Below, in pieces: positions 24,967 through 34,347 of a stretch of 64,000 bases of DNA. Both the position numbers and the translations under genes were made by a program. Origin of the DNA: Leptasterias polaris (lineage: Eukaryota; Echinodermata; Asteroidea; Forcipulatida; Asteriidae); the NCBI GenBank assembly GCA_037783415.1, contig JAZGTN010000003.1, positions 4,936,501 to 5,000,500 on the forward strand, in the 5' to 3' direction. The notes beneath the pieces were generated by a model, which did no database searches, was not told the origin of the DNA, and saw nothing but the letters and a program-made list of their open reading frames with translations. Each line of letters opens with the position of its first letter. Position 1 is the first letter of the stretch.

Positions 24967-26722
24967 AGAGATAGCTGTACCTGGAAGCTCATGAACATGT
25001 GGGAGGGGTTAGGGAGCCAGACCACCAACTACCTTGTCATTGCGGGTTTGTTAGTCGGTAAACCTCGCTGATCGAATCCGCTGTTTTAAAATCGTTACGT
25101 TTCAATGTTCGGTGTACGTTCCTTTCCCCCGATTTGGAAATTAAATAAGATTTATGTCAATAAATAGGAAAACCACTCTTATATTGACGGTGCAATTAAG
25201 TTAAACAATTTGTGAGACAAAAACGAGCCCCCCCCCAAAAAAAAAAACAACACACAAAACCAGAGCCCCTGAAGGAACAGGTGAAAAATAAATTACAAAT
25301 TAAAATGTGGAAAAACAATTCTCACTCTGAATTTCTTTTTCCACTCTCGACACACAAAATAACAACAAAGTCATTTCGTTTCCTCAAAATATTATATAAT
25401 TCAATCAAAATATAATTTTGTCACATAAAATTATATTTTTTTAAATTTGTAAACAAAGTTGTGTTTTTCTAGGTAGCAAAATAGATTTTTCCTAGAAAAT
25501 ACGTTTTTGTTCCCTCGAACACGCCTTCTCCACCCGAAATACGATTTTGTTACCCAGAAATACGCGTTTGTTCCCTGAAAGATACGCATTCGTTTCCTCG
25601 AAATATGATTTTGTTCGCACAAAATATAATTTTGTTCGCTCTAAATATGCTTTCGTTCAATAAAAATAATTTTTTCCACCGAAAGGAGATTTCTTTCCCT
25701 GAAAACAAGCTTTCGATTCATCAAAATACGACTTTGAATTAGTTGCCCGAAACATACTTTCATTCGTCCGAAATATGCTTTCGTTCTATAAAAATATTAA
25801 TTTTTTCCACCGAAAGGAGATTTCTTTCCCTAAAAACAAGCGTTTGTTTCATCAAAATACGACTTTGAATTAGTTGCCAGAAATATACGTTCATTCGTCC
25901 GAAATATGCTTTCGTTCCCTTAATATACGCTCTCGTTCCTTCGCAATGAGATTTTGTTCCCCAAAATTCCTCTTTCGTTCCCTTAAGATAGCTAGCTTTT
26001 GTTCCCTGAAGATAGCTTTCGAAGCCCTGTAGTCCAATCACACAAATTTGTTAAATTCCCTTGTGAGGGGCGACTATGAGAGGGGACGAGTTTGTTGTCA
26101 GGGGGCGACTTTGCTAGGGGCGACTTTGTAGTTGGTGACTTTGTACATGTGTTTTTTGAAATTGGCGACTTTGCTAGGGGGACGAGTTGACTGGTTTCCG
26201 TGTCTGTTGTTTATACACACTTAATACACACAATCACTGTAGAACACATCGGGTTAAATGATTGGAGCGATCAGTAACTATTCACGGAAGGCATTATTTA
26301 TTTTTATGAGGCAAAACACACATCTTAAACAATTATTATAATAATGAATTTTAAGATAAGTTTACTTTATTTCTTTAGTTACTAAATTAATGAAGGAGTT
26401 AACACCCACAAAACACACCCACAGATGTCTCAAGCGCAAGCATTCAGTACATTTACAGTAACTAAAATTACTACTACCCTTAGATAAAATGGACTCGTCT
26501 TCATGATCGTTCCTACAGCAACCGTAATGTACACTGCGTCCGTACATGAATAAATGAATATGAACCGCCGGCGGGTTTCACAAGTCGTTAATGACGAAGA
26601 AGAGTTGGCAGCCAGCAACTTCGCGCGAGAGCAGTGATCTCGCGAGAGCATTCTTTTACGCGACAGCACCAGATGCGACTCGACTCACCGCGACCATCAT
26701 TAACGACTTGTCAACAAGTCTA
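24967..26722. repeat. Inverted repeat arm matching 22055-23812
   Basis: The arm is the reverse complement of 22055-23812 at near identity over about 1.75 kb, with only a few substitutions and small changes visible (for example one base near 22353/26425 and a few near 23413/25362). Such identity means a recent event, gene conversion, or assembly of two haplotypes. Confidence 0.9.
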
Positions 26723-26830
26723 CGGTAAGAAGTAACTATAACTATAAATGTAAATAGTAGTGAACTTGCGGGTACAACCATGTGTATAATCTCTTTTGGG
26801 AGGAGTGTTGGCTCTGAAAAGAGCCGGTTT

Positions 26831-26876
26831 GGTCTCGACGTTTCGAACAGTATACTCTGCTCGTCTTCAGGAGAAT
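26831..26876 (-). ncRNA. Candidate minimal hammerhead ribozyme of the Penelope-like element
   Basis: On the minus strand the core CTGAAGA (26864-26870) is followed by a stem-loop (CGAGCAG / CTGTTCG around a six-base loop), then GAAAC (26840-26844) and GTC, with predicted cleavage after the C at 26837. Stem I pairs TCTC before the core with GAGA after the cleavage site. Stem III is almost absent, as in the small hammerhead variants known from Penelope-like elements that act as dimers. It lies just downstream of the ORF stop at 26902. Activity is inferred, not shown. Confidence 0.65.
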
Positions 26877-26901
26877 GCTGGACTGCTGGTGGTGTTGCAG
26901 C

Positions 26902-28656
26902 TTAAGTAGAGCTAGTGGGGTGCACTTTTGGGCGGGAAGTATCCAAGTTGTTGTTGACCGGTGATGCATGGTAGTTGGCTGCTGGCTGGATGTGTGTGCG
27001 CTGGAGTGTGTCAGTGTTGTGGTGAGCTGCTGCTGGGAGGACTGGCTTGAGTAGAGGTGACCAGATGTCATTGATGAAAAACCCGATGTCTTGTGGAACC
27101 GTGTTGTGCGACTTTATCTCGATCGCTTCCCTGACTCTGCGTTGGTGCCAGAACTTGACAGGTTCGATGAGCTTGGCTTGCTTCCATTTGATGAGATGAT
27201 CTTGTTCTTGTGAATGTTTGATGATTGCGGATTTGTCCAGGTGTCCCAGTCTGCCGTGTGCTTGATGTTCCTTGATTCTTGTTGATACGTTGCGGCCGGT
27301 TTCTCCGATGTATACTTTACCACATTCACAAGGAATGCGGTAAACGCCGGCCTTGGCTTGGGTGTCTTGCTTGTCCTTGTGTGTGTGAAGAGATGCTTGA
27401 ATCTTGTTCGGTGCTGTGTGGAAGGTCTTGACTTGGGCTTGGCTGAAGATCCGTTGTAGCTTGTGTGATGTGAGGCCGATGTACGGGAGAGTGATGGTTG
27501 CCTTGAAATCTGGCCGTTCTGCTGGTAGGCTTGGCTTGGGCTGGTTGAAGTTGAAGGTCTTGTATCCGTTGAGTCGTAGCGATGTCTGGATGTGATGGAG
27601 TTCCTGCTTCAAGCTGTCTTGGTCGCAGATGTTAAATGCACGGCGGACCAAGGTGTTCTGGACGGCAGACTTGAAGCGTGGATGATGAAACGAAGAGCTG
27701 TGTAGATACCGGTCAGTGTGGGTTGGTTTGCGGTGTACGGTGTGGGCGAGGGTGCCATCCGCTCTTCTTGTGACTTGAACATCTAGGAAGGAGATGGTGT
27801 TGTTCTCTTCTTGTTCCATGGTGAATTTGATGAGAGGATGCTGGTTGTTGAGGTGTTGGAGGAACTGGTCGAGTGCTGTCTTGCCGTGGGGCCAAACCAC
27901 AAAGGTGTCATCAACGTAGCGGAGCCAGAGGTTGGGGCGAAGATCAGCATTCTCGATGGTGTCCAGTTCAAACTCTTCCATGAACAAATCTGCCAGGACC
28001 GGGGATAGAGGAGATCCCATGGCGGCCCCCGAGGTTTGTTCATAGAACTGATCCCTCCACCGGAAGCTAGATGATGAGACGCAGGTGATGAGGAGATCTT
28101 GGACTTGTTCAGGAGTGAGGCTTGTGCGGTCTGTCATGGTAGGATCGGCTTGAAGGCGTTGTGTGGCGATGTAGCATGCTTCTTTTGTTGGTATGTTGGT
28201 GAACAGCGAGACTACGTCAAAACTGACGAGAATGTCAGATTGATTGAGATGGATGTCCTTGATGACGTTGACGAACTGGCTGGAGTTGGTGATGTGGTGC
28301 TGTGTGAGGCCGACCAGTGGGTGGAGGATCTTGGTGAGATATCTGGCCGTGTTGTAGGTTGGTGAGCCCCTGGACGCCACGATGGGGCGGAGGGGAACAT
28401 GAGGCTTGTGTATCTTGGGTTGACCGAAGAACCGTGGGCAGGAGGATGTAGAGGGCTTGAGGTGGCGGTACGTTGGTGCGTCGATGACTTGGGACTGGTA
28501 GAGAGACCGGAGTTGGTTGGTAATCTTGCGTTCGATGGCCGGGATGGGGTTTCTTGACAGACGTTTGTATGTGTCAGTCGACAGGATATCAGTCACCTTT
28601 TGGTCATAATCAGTGGTCGACATGACCACAGTGGCATTGCCCTTGTCGGCTGACAT
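26902..28656 (-). CDS. Penelope-like reverse transcriptase with GIY-YIG endonuclease
   Basis: A 584-codon frame counted from the first ATG (MSADKGNATVVM). Reverse transcriptase features in order are the SADKGNATVVM region, FFGQPKIHK, SFDVVSLFTNIP (motif A), GAAMGSPLSPVLADLFME (motif B) and YVDD at residues 247-250 (motif C), followed by FLDVQVTR. The C-terminal GIY-YIG nuclease shows AGVYRIPCECGKVYIGETGR (GVY at 437-439, YIG at 449-451), with a CxC pair between the two motifs, then RIKEHQ and a histidine-rich stretch. This order defines canonical Penelope-like elements, which copy RNA primed by a nick made by the GIY-YIG domain. No stop or frameshift is visible, so this copy is young, but the N-terminus is missing. 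Confidence 0.93.
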   Translation of the reverse strand: MSADKGNATVVMSTTDYDQKVTDILSTDTYKRLSRNPIPAIERKITNQLRSLYQSQVIDAPTYRHLKPSTSSCPRFFGQPKIHKPHVPLRPIVASRGSPTYNTARYLTKILHPLVGLTQHHITNSSQFVNVIKDIHLNQSDILVSFDVVSLFTNIPTKEACYIATQRLQADPTMTDRTSLTPEQVQDLLITCVSSSSFRWRDQFYEQTSGAAMGSPLSPVLADLFMEEFELDTIENADLRPNLWLRYVDDTFVVWPHGKTALDQFLQHLNNQHPLIKFTMEQEENNTISFLDVQVTRRADGTLAHTVHRKPTHTDRYLHSSSFHHPRFKSAVQNTLVRRAFNICDQDSLKQELHHIQTSLRLNGYKTFNFNQPKPSLPAERPDFKATITLPYIGLTSHKLQRIFSQAQVKTFHTAPNKIQASLHTHKDKQDTQAKAGVYRIPCECGKVYIGETGRNVSTRIKEHQAHGRLGHLDKSAIIKHSQEQDHLIKWKQAKLIEPVKFWHQRRVREAIEIKSHNTVPQDIGFFINDIWSPLLKPVLPAAAHHNTDTLQRTHIQPAANYHASPVNNNLDTSRPKVHPTSST

Positions 28657-28821
28657 GATGTGGATGGACTGGTCTTGATGGAGAGCTCGGATGGCGGCAT
28701 TCTCTTGCTTGCTTGTGTTGGGTCTTGGTAGCTTGGCGTTCTTGAGGGTTTGCAGTATCTGGATACGGACTTGATTGGCGGCTGTCTTGTCTAGATGCTT
28801 GAGTGCTGGTTCGGTGCTGGT

Positions 28822-29664
28822 TCGAGAGTGGAAAAAGAAATTCAGAGTGAGAATTGTTTTTCCACATTTTAATTTGTAATTTATTTTTCACCTGTTCCTT
28901 CAGGGGCTCTGGTTTTGTGTGTTGTTTTTTTTTTTGGGGGGGGGCTCGTTTTTGTCTCACAAATTGTTTAACTTAATTGCACCGTCAATATAAGAGTGGT
29001 TTTCCTATTTATTGACATAAATCTTATTTAATTTCCAAATCGGGGGAAAGGAACGTACACCGAACATTGAAACGTAACGATTTTAAAACAGCGGATTCGA
29101 TCAGCGAGGTTTACCGACTAACAAACCCGCAATGACAAGGTAGTTGGTGGTCTGGCTCCCTAACCCCTCCCACATGTTCATGAGCTTCCAGGTACAGCTA
29201 TCTCTTGGCATGCTAGGGTAGGGGTTTCCGTCATGCTGAGCCCCACCGAGAGAAACTCTGCGCGCCATGGCATGCAGCTACACGATTTGCCCGTGTGTTT
29301 TACGTCATGTCCCCACACGCTGTGCACTGTCAAACACTGAAATAAAATCTTACGTTCGCTTTTTTGTAATTATTTACAAGTTGTACCCATAATTTGAATA
29401 CGTATTTTCTTGTGTCAAAATATTCATGAACACAATCACTCTCACCACTCAGTGTTTGGTTTTGATCGTGCATGATCAAAGCATGGAGGAAGGAAAGCAA
29501 CATAAAACTCCATCCAGTACAGGATTTGATGTTTAATATTCATCTACAGTTTGAATATTCATAGATATAACGAAATTGACCAATCAGATGCGTCCGTACG
29601 AATTCGGCTGAAGTGGCCATAGGCCGTGCACAAACCGCCAGCGGGTTTCACAAGTCGGTAAATG
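28822..29664 (+). repeat. Direct repeat of 23427-24270
   Basis: 843 bp match 23427-24270 at near identity, with a T/A-versus-G-run difference and single substitutions such as 'gttcgctttttt' versus 'gttcgatttttt'. It supplies the right part of the outer element; the remaining 113 bp to 29777 are the right terminus. Confidence 0.88.
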
Positions 29665-29777
29665 CGACCAGTCGTGAGAGCAATAATCTCGCACAGAGCA
29701 GCCCTCTCGCGGGATATTGCGAGAAAGCCGTTCCGCTATCACCGCGACAGACATTTAACGACTTGTCCACAAGTCTA

Positions 29778-29786
29778 GTATCCTCC
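29778..29786. repeat. 9-bp target-site duplication, right copy
   Basis: gtatcctcc follows the element end ACAAGTCTA and equals the bases at 22046-22054. Confidence 0.85.
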
Positions 29787-30779
29787 CGGCCCCTGTCCGG
29801 TTTTCGATGTAGTATGCCTTTTTCTTTGAATTGAAACAAAATAAAAATATTCCATAATCAACTGATGCCCTAATTACCTTCCTTTGTTTATAAGAAATAT
29901 GCAAACATATATTAAAACGTGATGGACATTGAAACTTTAACACCACGCACCGATCTTCGATGACTTCAATAGCGTCCCATTTGTTTTGAGTTTGACCTGT
30001 TTTCGATGCAAACAAGAAAGTATAGGTGTCCGGGTGAAGCCATACGTGGAAGAAACATCTGCAGTGACTACAAGTGTTCTGTGAGACTTAGTGTATGACT
30101 CTATAGCCAGCAGTTTTCTTCATTTTATTCAACATATTTTTTATTTAGTTTTAAAAATAACCATGGTAGTTTTCAAAAACTTAAAAAATAAAAAATAAAA
30201 ATAAAAAAATGTAAATAATTCTTGGCTTTCAAATCTTATTTTTATTTAGTTTTGTGTCTTTTTATGTTTCTTAACATTTATAATAAAGCATATAAATAAA
30301 CAGTGATAATCGAATCACAAAGCTGATGTTTAAATTTTAATATTAATAACAAAAATGATAGAGTGTTATCCAGACTATTAGAAAATGATATAAGGCACGT
30401 GGCTTCTTTAAGCCTCTGTATTTTTTCCCCCAGAATGCTCAGCAGAATGTTCAGTCACATGATTTGATCATCGTGAATTGTGAATTGAAAAAGTGTTTGA
30501 TGAAACTTTTTCGGTGGGGAAATTTTTTTTTATGGCCCCGACAGTATGCCATATTTTTGTACCTTGCAGAAATGCCTAAAATACCACAACTTTTTGCATT
30601 TACAAGTGCAACTAACCAGTGGAGCCTTACATGTTTCTAAGTTTTGGTCAAATGAGAGGAGACTCTTTGCTTGGCAAGTCAAACCACAAAAATTGTATCT
30701 AGGGACTGTTTACATCGCGCACAGAGAGGTAAAAGATGTGCCTCGATTTCAGGGACGCCCTGAATACAGGGCGTCCTAC

Positions 30780-30814
<35 letters not shown>

Positions 30815-32037
30815 GGTACACTACAACCGTAGAGCATGGAATTAGTCCTCAATTACAATAGTTTGACAGTGACGCTGTGTATAAGTGTACTTATGATGAT
30901 AAAGACTGTAGGTCAACCCATGGCTCCATGCAAATCTTCATGGTCCACATCAAGGTCCTGGATTGATCAGGATCAGCCGATGTCGACGTGTCTCTTGATT
31001 TTGCACGTTCCCACGGCAAAAAGCAGTTTGTAACTCTGATTGTTTACAGTGGACAGGAAGATGATGACCTTTCCATTGTTGATCAACAAAGTGCGCAGTT
31101 GGTATGGACGGCCGAATGTTAGCAAAACTTTCAATTGTCTTAACAGATGTTGCGATCAAATTCAACATTTTCTACAAAATTTCAATTAAATGAACCTTTG
31201 TTTCCAAAAAATTCAACACTATTTTTGAACAATTCACAGTGGTTTAAGACCCAGACATTTCTTCCAATTTTTGTTTTCCAGTTTTTGTTTTAGCTTTTAC
31301 CAGACATAATATGGTTCAAGTATATTTAAAAAAATATTTTGAAGCCATTTCATTACTCTTTCATTTGTTGTATAATTTATTTTGAAACCTTTGGCGAAAT
31401 GTCAGTTAAAGAAGCGCAAATAATATAAATTTGTTACATCGCAAATTTAAGAAAAATAAACAAAATCAAAACGTTGGACATTTTGTCAATCGGCCACCAA
31501 CGGCCATTATATTTTTTGTTTTTTCCTTCATAAAATGATAGAGTGACTACTTGGCAATGAAATAAAAATAGTGGACAAATCCCGCAAGATCGCCTTAATT
31601 CTGAAAATCGTTCACTTTTGCCGGCGTAACCATCGGAAAACATCGAAAGACAGAGAGAAAAGGAGCGCCCTCTGTTGACAAGCCATGACTAGTGGAATTC
31701 CCTTGTACATCTCAGTATAGCATTGTATTAAAGGTTTACAGAAATTCAAGTCATAATATAGGGCATCGATTATTATAGTAGTATATAATAAATATTTAAA
31801 AAAGTGTACATGTGTTTCGTGTATGGTAGTGCTTAAATTCGACCCGAAAGGCAACACAATGGGCCCCGCGCGCCCCGCCCCCAAAAATTCCCACTTTGGA
31901 AGCGATCAGCGAATCTTCACGAGTGACGTCACGTAGAGAACAATACTTCGGTACCGCTTGGCCGGCTACACACGCATTACGCGTTGTTCTCAATAGATTA
32001 CACCGACACGATTAGCTGGATCTCTTACAATGAAAAC
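29787..32037. other. Gene-poor stretch with minor repeats
   Basis: AT-rich sequence with a (GATA)n microsatellite at about 30780-30814, a small hairpin just before it ('agggacgccctgaatacagg' folding on itself), and a fragment at 31062-31175 related to the MITE at 8609-8910. No convincing exon was found. The last 200 bp are GC-richer and contain 'gagtgacgtcacgt' (a CRE-like TGACGTCA), probably the promoter of the next gene. Confidence 0.55.
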
Positions 32038-33513
32038 ATGGCTGAAAATAGTGATTTTGAATACGGGTCAGAAAGTGACTTTGATTTAGAATTGTCAGAA
32101 GGAGGATCAGAGACAGATGTGGAGTCTGAGGAGGAACGACGAGATCCCGATGGCCAAATCGCTCCGTATCAGTTCGAGCCAGAGCTCGACGACAGCGATG
32201 ACGACGAGAACGCCGACGCTATCCCTGGTGTTCATGACGACGACGATCGCGAGGGAAGATTGGGCAACAATGACTGGTAAATATTCCCCCAAAGTTCTGA
32301 ACAGTAACAAGAAGAATTAGTTTGTATATTGAGCTCTACTGGTTTATTTTTGCAAAGATATAGAAAGGAAAACTTCACCCAAACCGTGTCGAAAATACAC
32401 GGAAAATGGCTGCTACGTGCAACGCGTATACAGGAAGTAAACACAACACAATGGGAACGTACATGTATTGTACATCCACCCACATGTCAAAGTATGCTAT
32501 GTGATCATGACGGTTTTCCGTTTACTGTACGAGTTACCATTAATTATGGTTCCCAAAAAACTAAATAACAACAAAATACACATCAAGTAATGTATAGATT
32601 TTGGATGTCAATTATTATATTAATTATTATTTCATGAAGAAATGATTATTATTAAGATAGAGACTACAGTATGTCGGGCATTCTTTTTTTCTACATTATA
32701 AATTGAAAACAATTCTCTCCCAATCAATGAAAAAACTACCATAAAATTACCATTTGAGTTTTTAATATTTTGTCTTTAAAACCAAGTTGTATTATCCCCC
32801 AGGTGTACCTGTGGCAACTGTGGTGTCATGCCCACATTAAATGAATCTGTGTGCTGCAAAGAGATTGAGCAGGTGGTTCAGCGAATGAATGAGTTTGTCA
32901 TTGATGTCGACTGCATTCTTGAGCACACAGGGTTCAACACAGTCTGCTTAGATAGATGGGTACTAGATACAGCGTACCTGCAGTATCGCCAGCAGTACGG
33001 CAGAGGACGTCATGGGGCAACAGAAAACCAGTAAGTAAACACCTTACACACTTTCCATTCTGAATTTTGGACCATCGGGAATGAAGGAAAGTTTATACGG
33101 TAACTTCCAACCAAGAATTTAAGAAAAAAGGGGAGTAGGGCCTTCAACATTGTAAAATTGAAGGTTTGTAAACATAGCAATGCACAAAACAAAATTCCAA
33201 CTGAGTTACTAGTTCGTAAAAATTACAATGGCAATGAAGGTTTCACAATTCTCTTTTTACAGTTAAGACACATGTGTTTTTTTAATATCAACTATCAGAA
33301 ATTACATGTAATATATATACAACTAAAGTAAATGGTCATTTCTTAATTACATGTACTTGCAGGAAATACAGACACTGTGGATATCGTCAGCTGGCCAGGT
33401 GGTGTTGGGGTTTTCTTGGGAAGAATGTGCGTGTTGTGCTCCCATCATGTGCCGTCTTAAAAATTCGTGAGACCTATCCTTCCAATGAATACAGAGGGTT
33501 TCAGGAAATTTGA
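32038..33513 (+). CDS. P2X7-type intracellular-domain protein (three exons, 205 aa)
   Basis: Exons 32038-32276, 32803-33030 and 33363-33513 join in phase (ATG with A at -3 and G at +4; stop TGA). The first exon is strongly acidic (repeated S/D/E, then a QIAPYQFEPE motif). The second and third hold a cysteine-rich domain: WCTCGNCGVMP, ESVCCKEI, a central helix ending in DTAYLQYRQQYG, then KYRHCGYRQLARWCWGFLG and VVLPSCAVLKIRETYP with a final GFQ. This matches the zinc-binding 'ballast' domain at the C-terminus of vertebrate P2X7 receptors (compare LRHCAYR and LPSCCRWRIRKEFP there). There is no channel domain and no membrane segment, so it is not an ATP receptor. Stand-alone proteins of this kind are common in fish and invertebrate genomes with unknown function. 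It is convergent with the THAP-DDE gene. Confidence 0.88.
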
Positions 33514-33554
33514 AAGCTTAAAAGGAACTACTTTTAGTGTGTTACTTTTCCTTT

Positions 33555-33738
33555 AGCACATTTTTATACCTCAAGTGTATTAAACATACATTGCCAAATT
33601 CTATTTTAAAAATCTGTAGCAATTAATCTGGAACAATGAATGCAATAGCACATTTTTATACCTCAAGTGTATTAAACATACATTGCCAAATTCTATTTTA
33701 AAAATCTGTAGCAATTAATCTGGAACAATGAATGCAAT
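33555..33738. repeat. Tandem duplication, two ~92-bp units
   Basis: 'agcacatttttatacctcaa' begins both units (about 33555-33646 and 33647-33738), and the copies appear identical. The duplication starts 40 bp after the stop codon of the P2X7-like gene, inside its probable 3' UTR. Confidence 0.9.
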
Positions 33739-34347
33739 ATTGTGTGTCCAGGCTTCATATCTATGTTTTGTTTCTGGATGGGTGTATTAGTAGTGGCCTT
33801 CACACATTGCGATGTTATGAAATATCAGAATTCCATATCACTTTACATTGGGACCTTTTATGCAATTAACATAAACAAAGGAGTATACATGTATGATTCC
33901 AAATTTCACCTCCAAACAGTGAAATAAGTTTAGAATATTATTTAAACCTAGATGACTGTCATTTAAGATAAAAGGTGTTTCATTCAATATATTACATTGG
34001 TGCTTTGCAGTAAATATTAATAGTCCGCAATGGTTAAAAAACACATAATGTATAGTATTTTTTCAGAATACTTTACATGTGCATCTCAGCTTTTAATATC
34101 TATGTGCTCCCAGGTAATATTTTCTATAACACATCATACAGTATGTACTACAGGTCCATAGAGAGTGTACAATGTACAATGGTCATAATAAAACTGCTTA
34201 ACCACACAACAGTCTCTCTTTGCTTACAATACATAGACTAACAGCCCGAAACAAAGGTCATCTTTTCTTATCCCAGCCCCAGTTTGGTTACAATAATTTG
34301 AAGGTATGAAAAAAAACAATAAAAAAATGCTGCATCATGATCAATGT

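Larger units (their letters stand above)
24271..26722 (-). mobile_element. Second copy (E2) of the same element, reversed and nested
   Basis: It begins with TAGACTTGTGGACAAG, the right-end type of the outer element (24271-24380 is the reverse complement of 29668-29777). It ends with CAAGTCTA, the left-end type, at 26722. Between lie an AT-rich insert (24381-24966) and a reversed copy of 22055-23812. About 460 bp corresponding to 23813-24270 are missing. The nine bases before it (cggtaaatg) and after it (cggtaagaa) agree at six of nine positions, a possible decayed target duplication. Confidence 0.7.
26723..28821 (-). mobile_element. Penelope-like retroelement, 5'-truncated
   Basis: The unit carries an intact RT plus GIY-YIG reading frame and a 3' region with a hammerhead-like motif. 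The frame remains open upstream of the first ATG to the junction at about 28822 ('EPALKHLDKTAANQVRIQIL'), so the true N-terminus has been cut off. It lies exactly between the end of the reversed copy E2 and the repeated segment starting at 28822. Confidence 0.85.
22055..29777. mobile_element. Composite nested DNA transposon with 9-bp target duplication
   Basis: The ends are tagacttgttgacaagtcgt (left) and the reverse complement of tagacttgtggacaagtcgt (right). Homology continues imperfectly for roughly 190 bp and includes a shared 'cgacttgtgaaacccgc' block. Each end also contains an internal inverted copy of its tip, so it can fold on itself. Identical 9-bp direct repeats flank the whole unit, so it moved as one element. 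9-bp duplications are typical of Mutator-like elements (8-9 bp also for Merlin), but no transposase is visible, so it is non-autonomous. Parts: outer copy E1 is 22055-24270 plus 28822-29777; a reversed copy E2 is 24271-26722; a Penelope-like insert is 26723-28821. Arms 22055-23812 and 24967-26722 are near-identical in opposite orientation, and 23427-24270 is repeated at 28822-29664. Confidence 0.85.

Noticed and set aside
22736..26041. 93-codon frame present twice in opposite orientation as a possible element gene
   Set aside because: It lies in a degenerate 30-bp repeat, is short, and ends at stops with no upstream or downstream continuation.
27783..28400. Open frames on the plus strand and other minus frames across the Penelope-like gene
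   Set aside because: They overlap the reverse transcriptase frame with its clear motifs and are its shadows.
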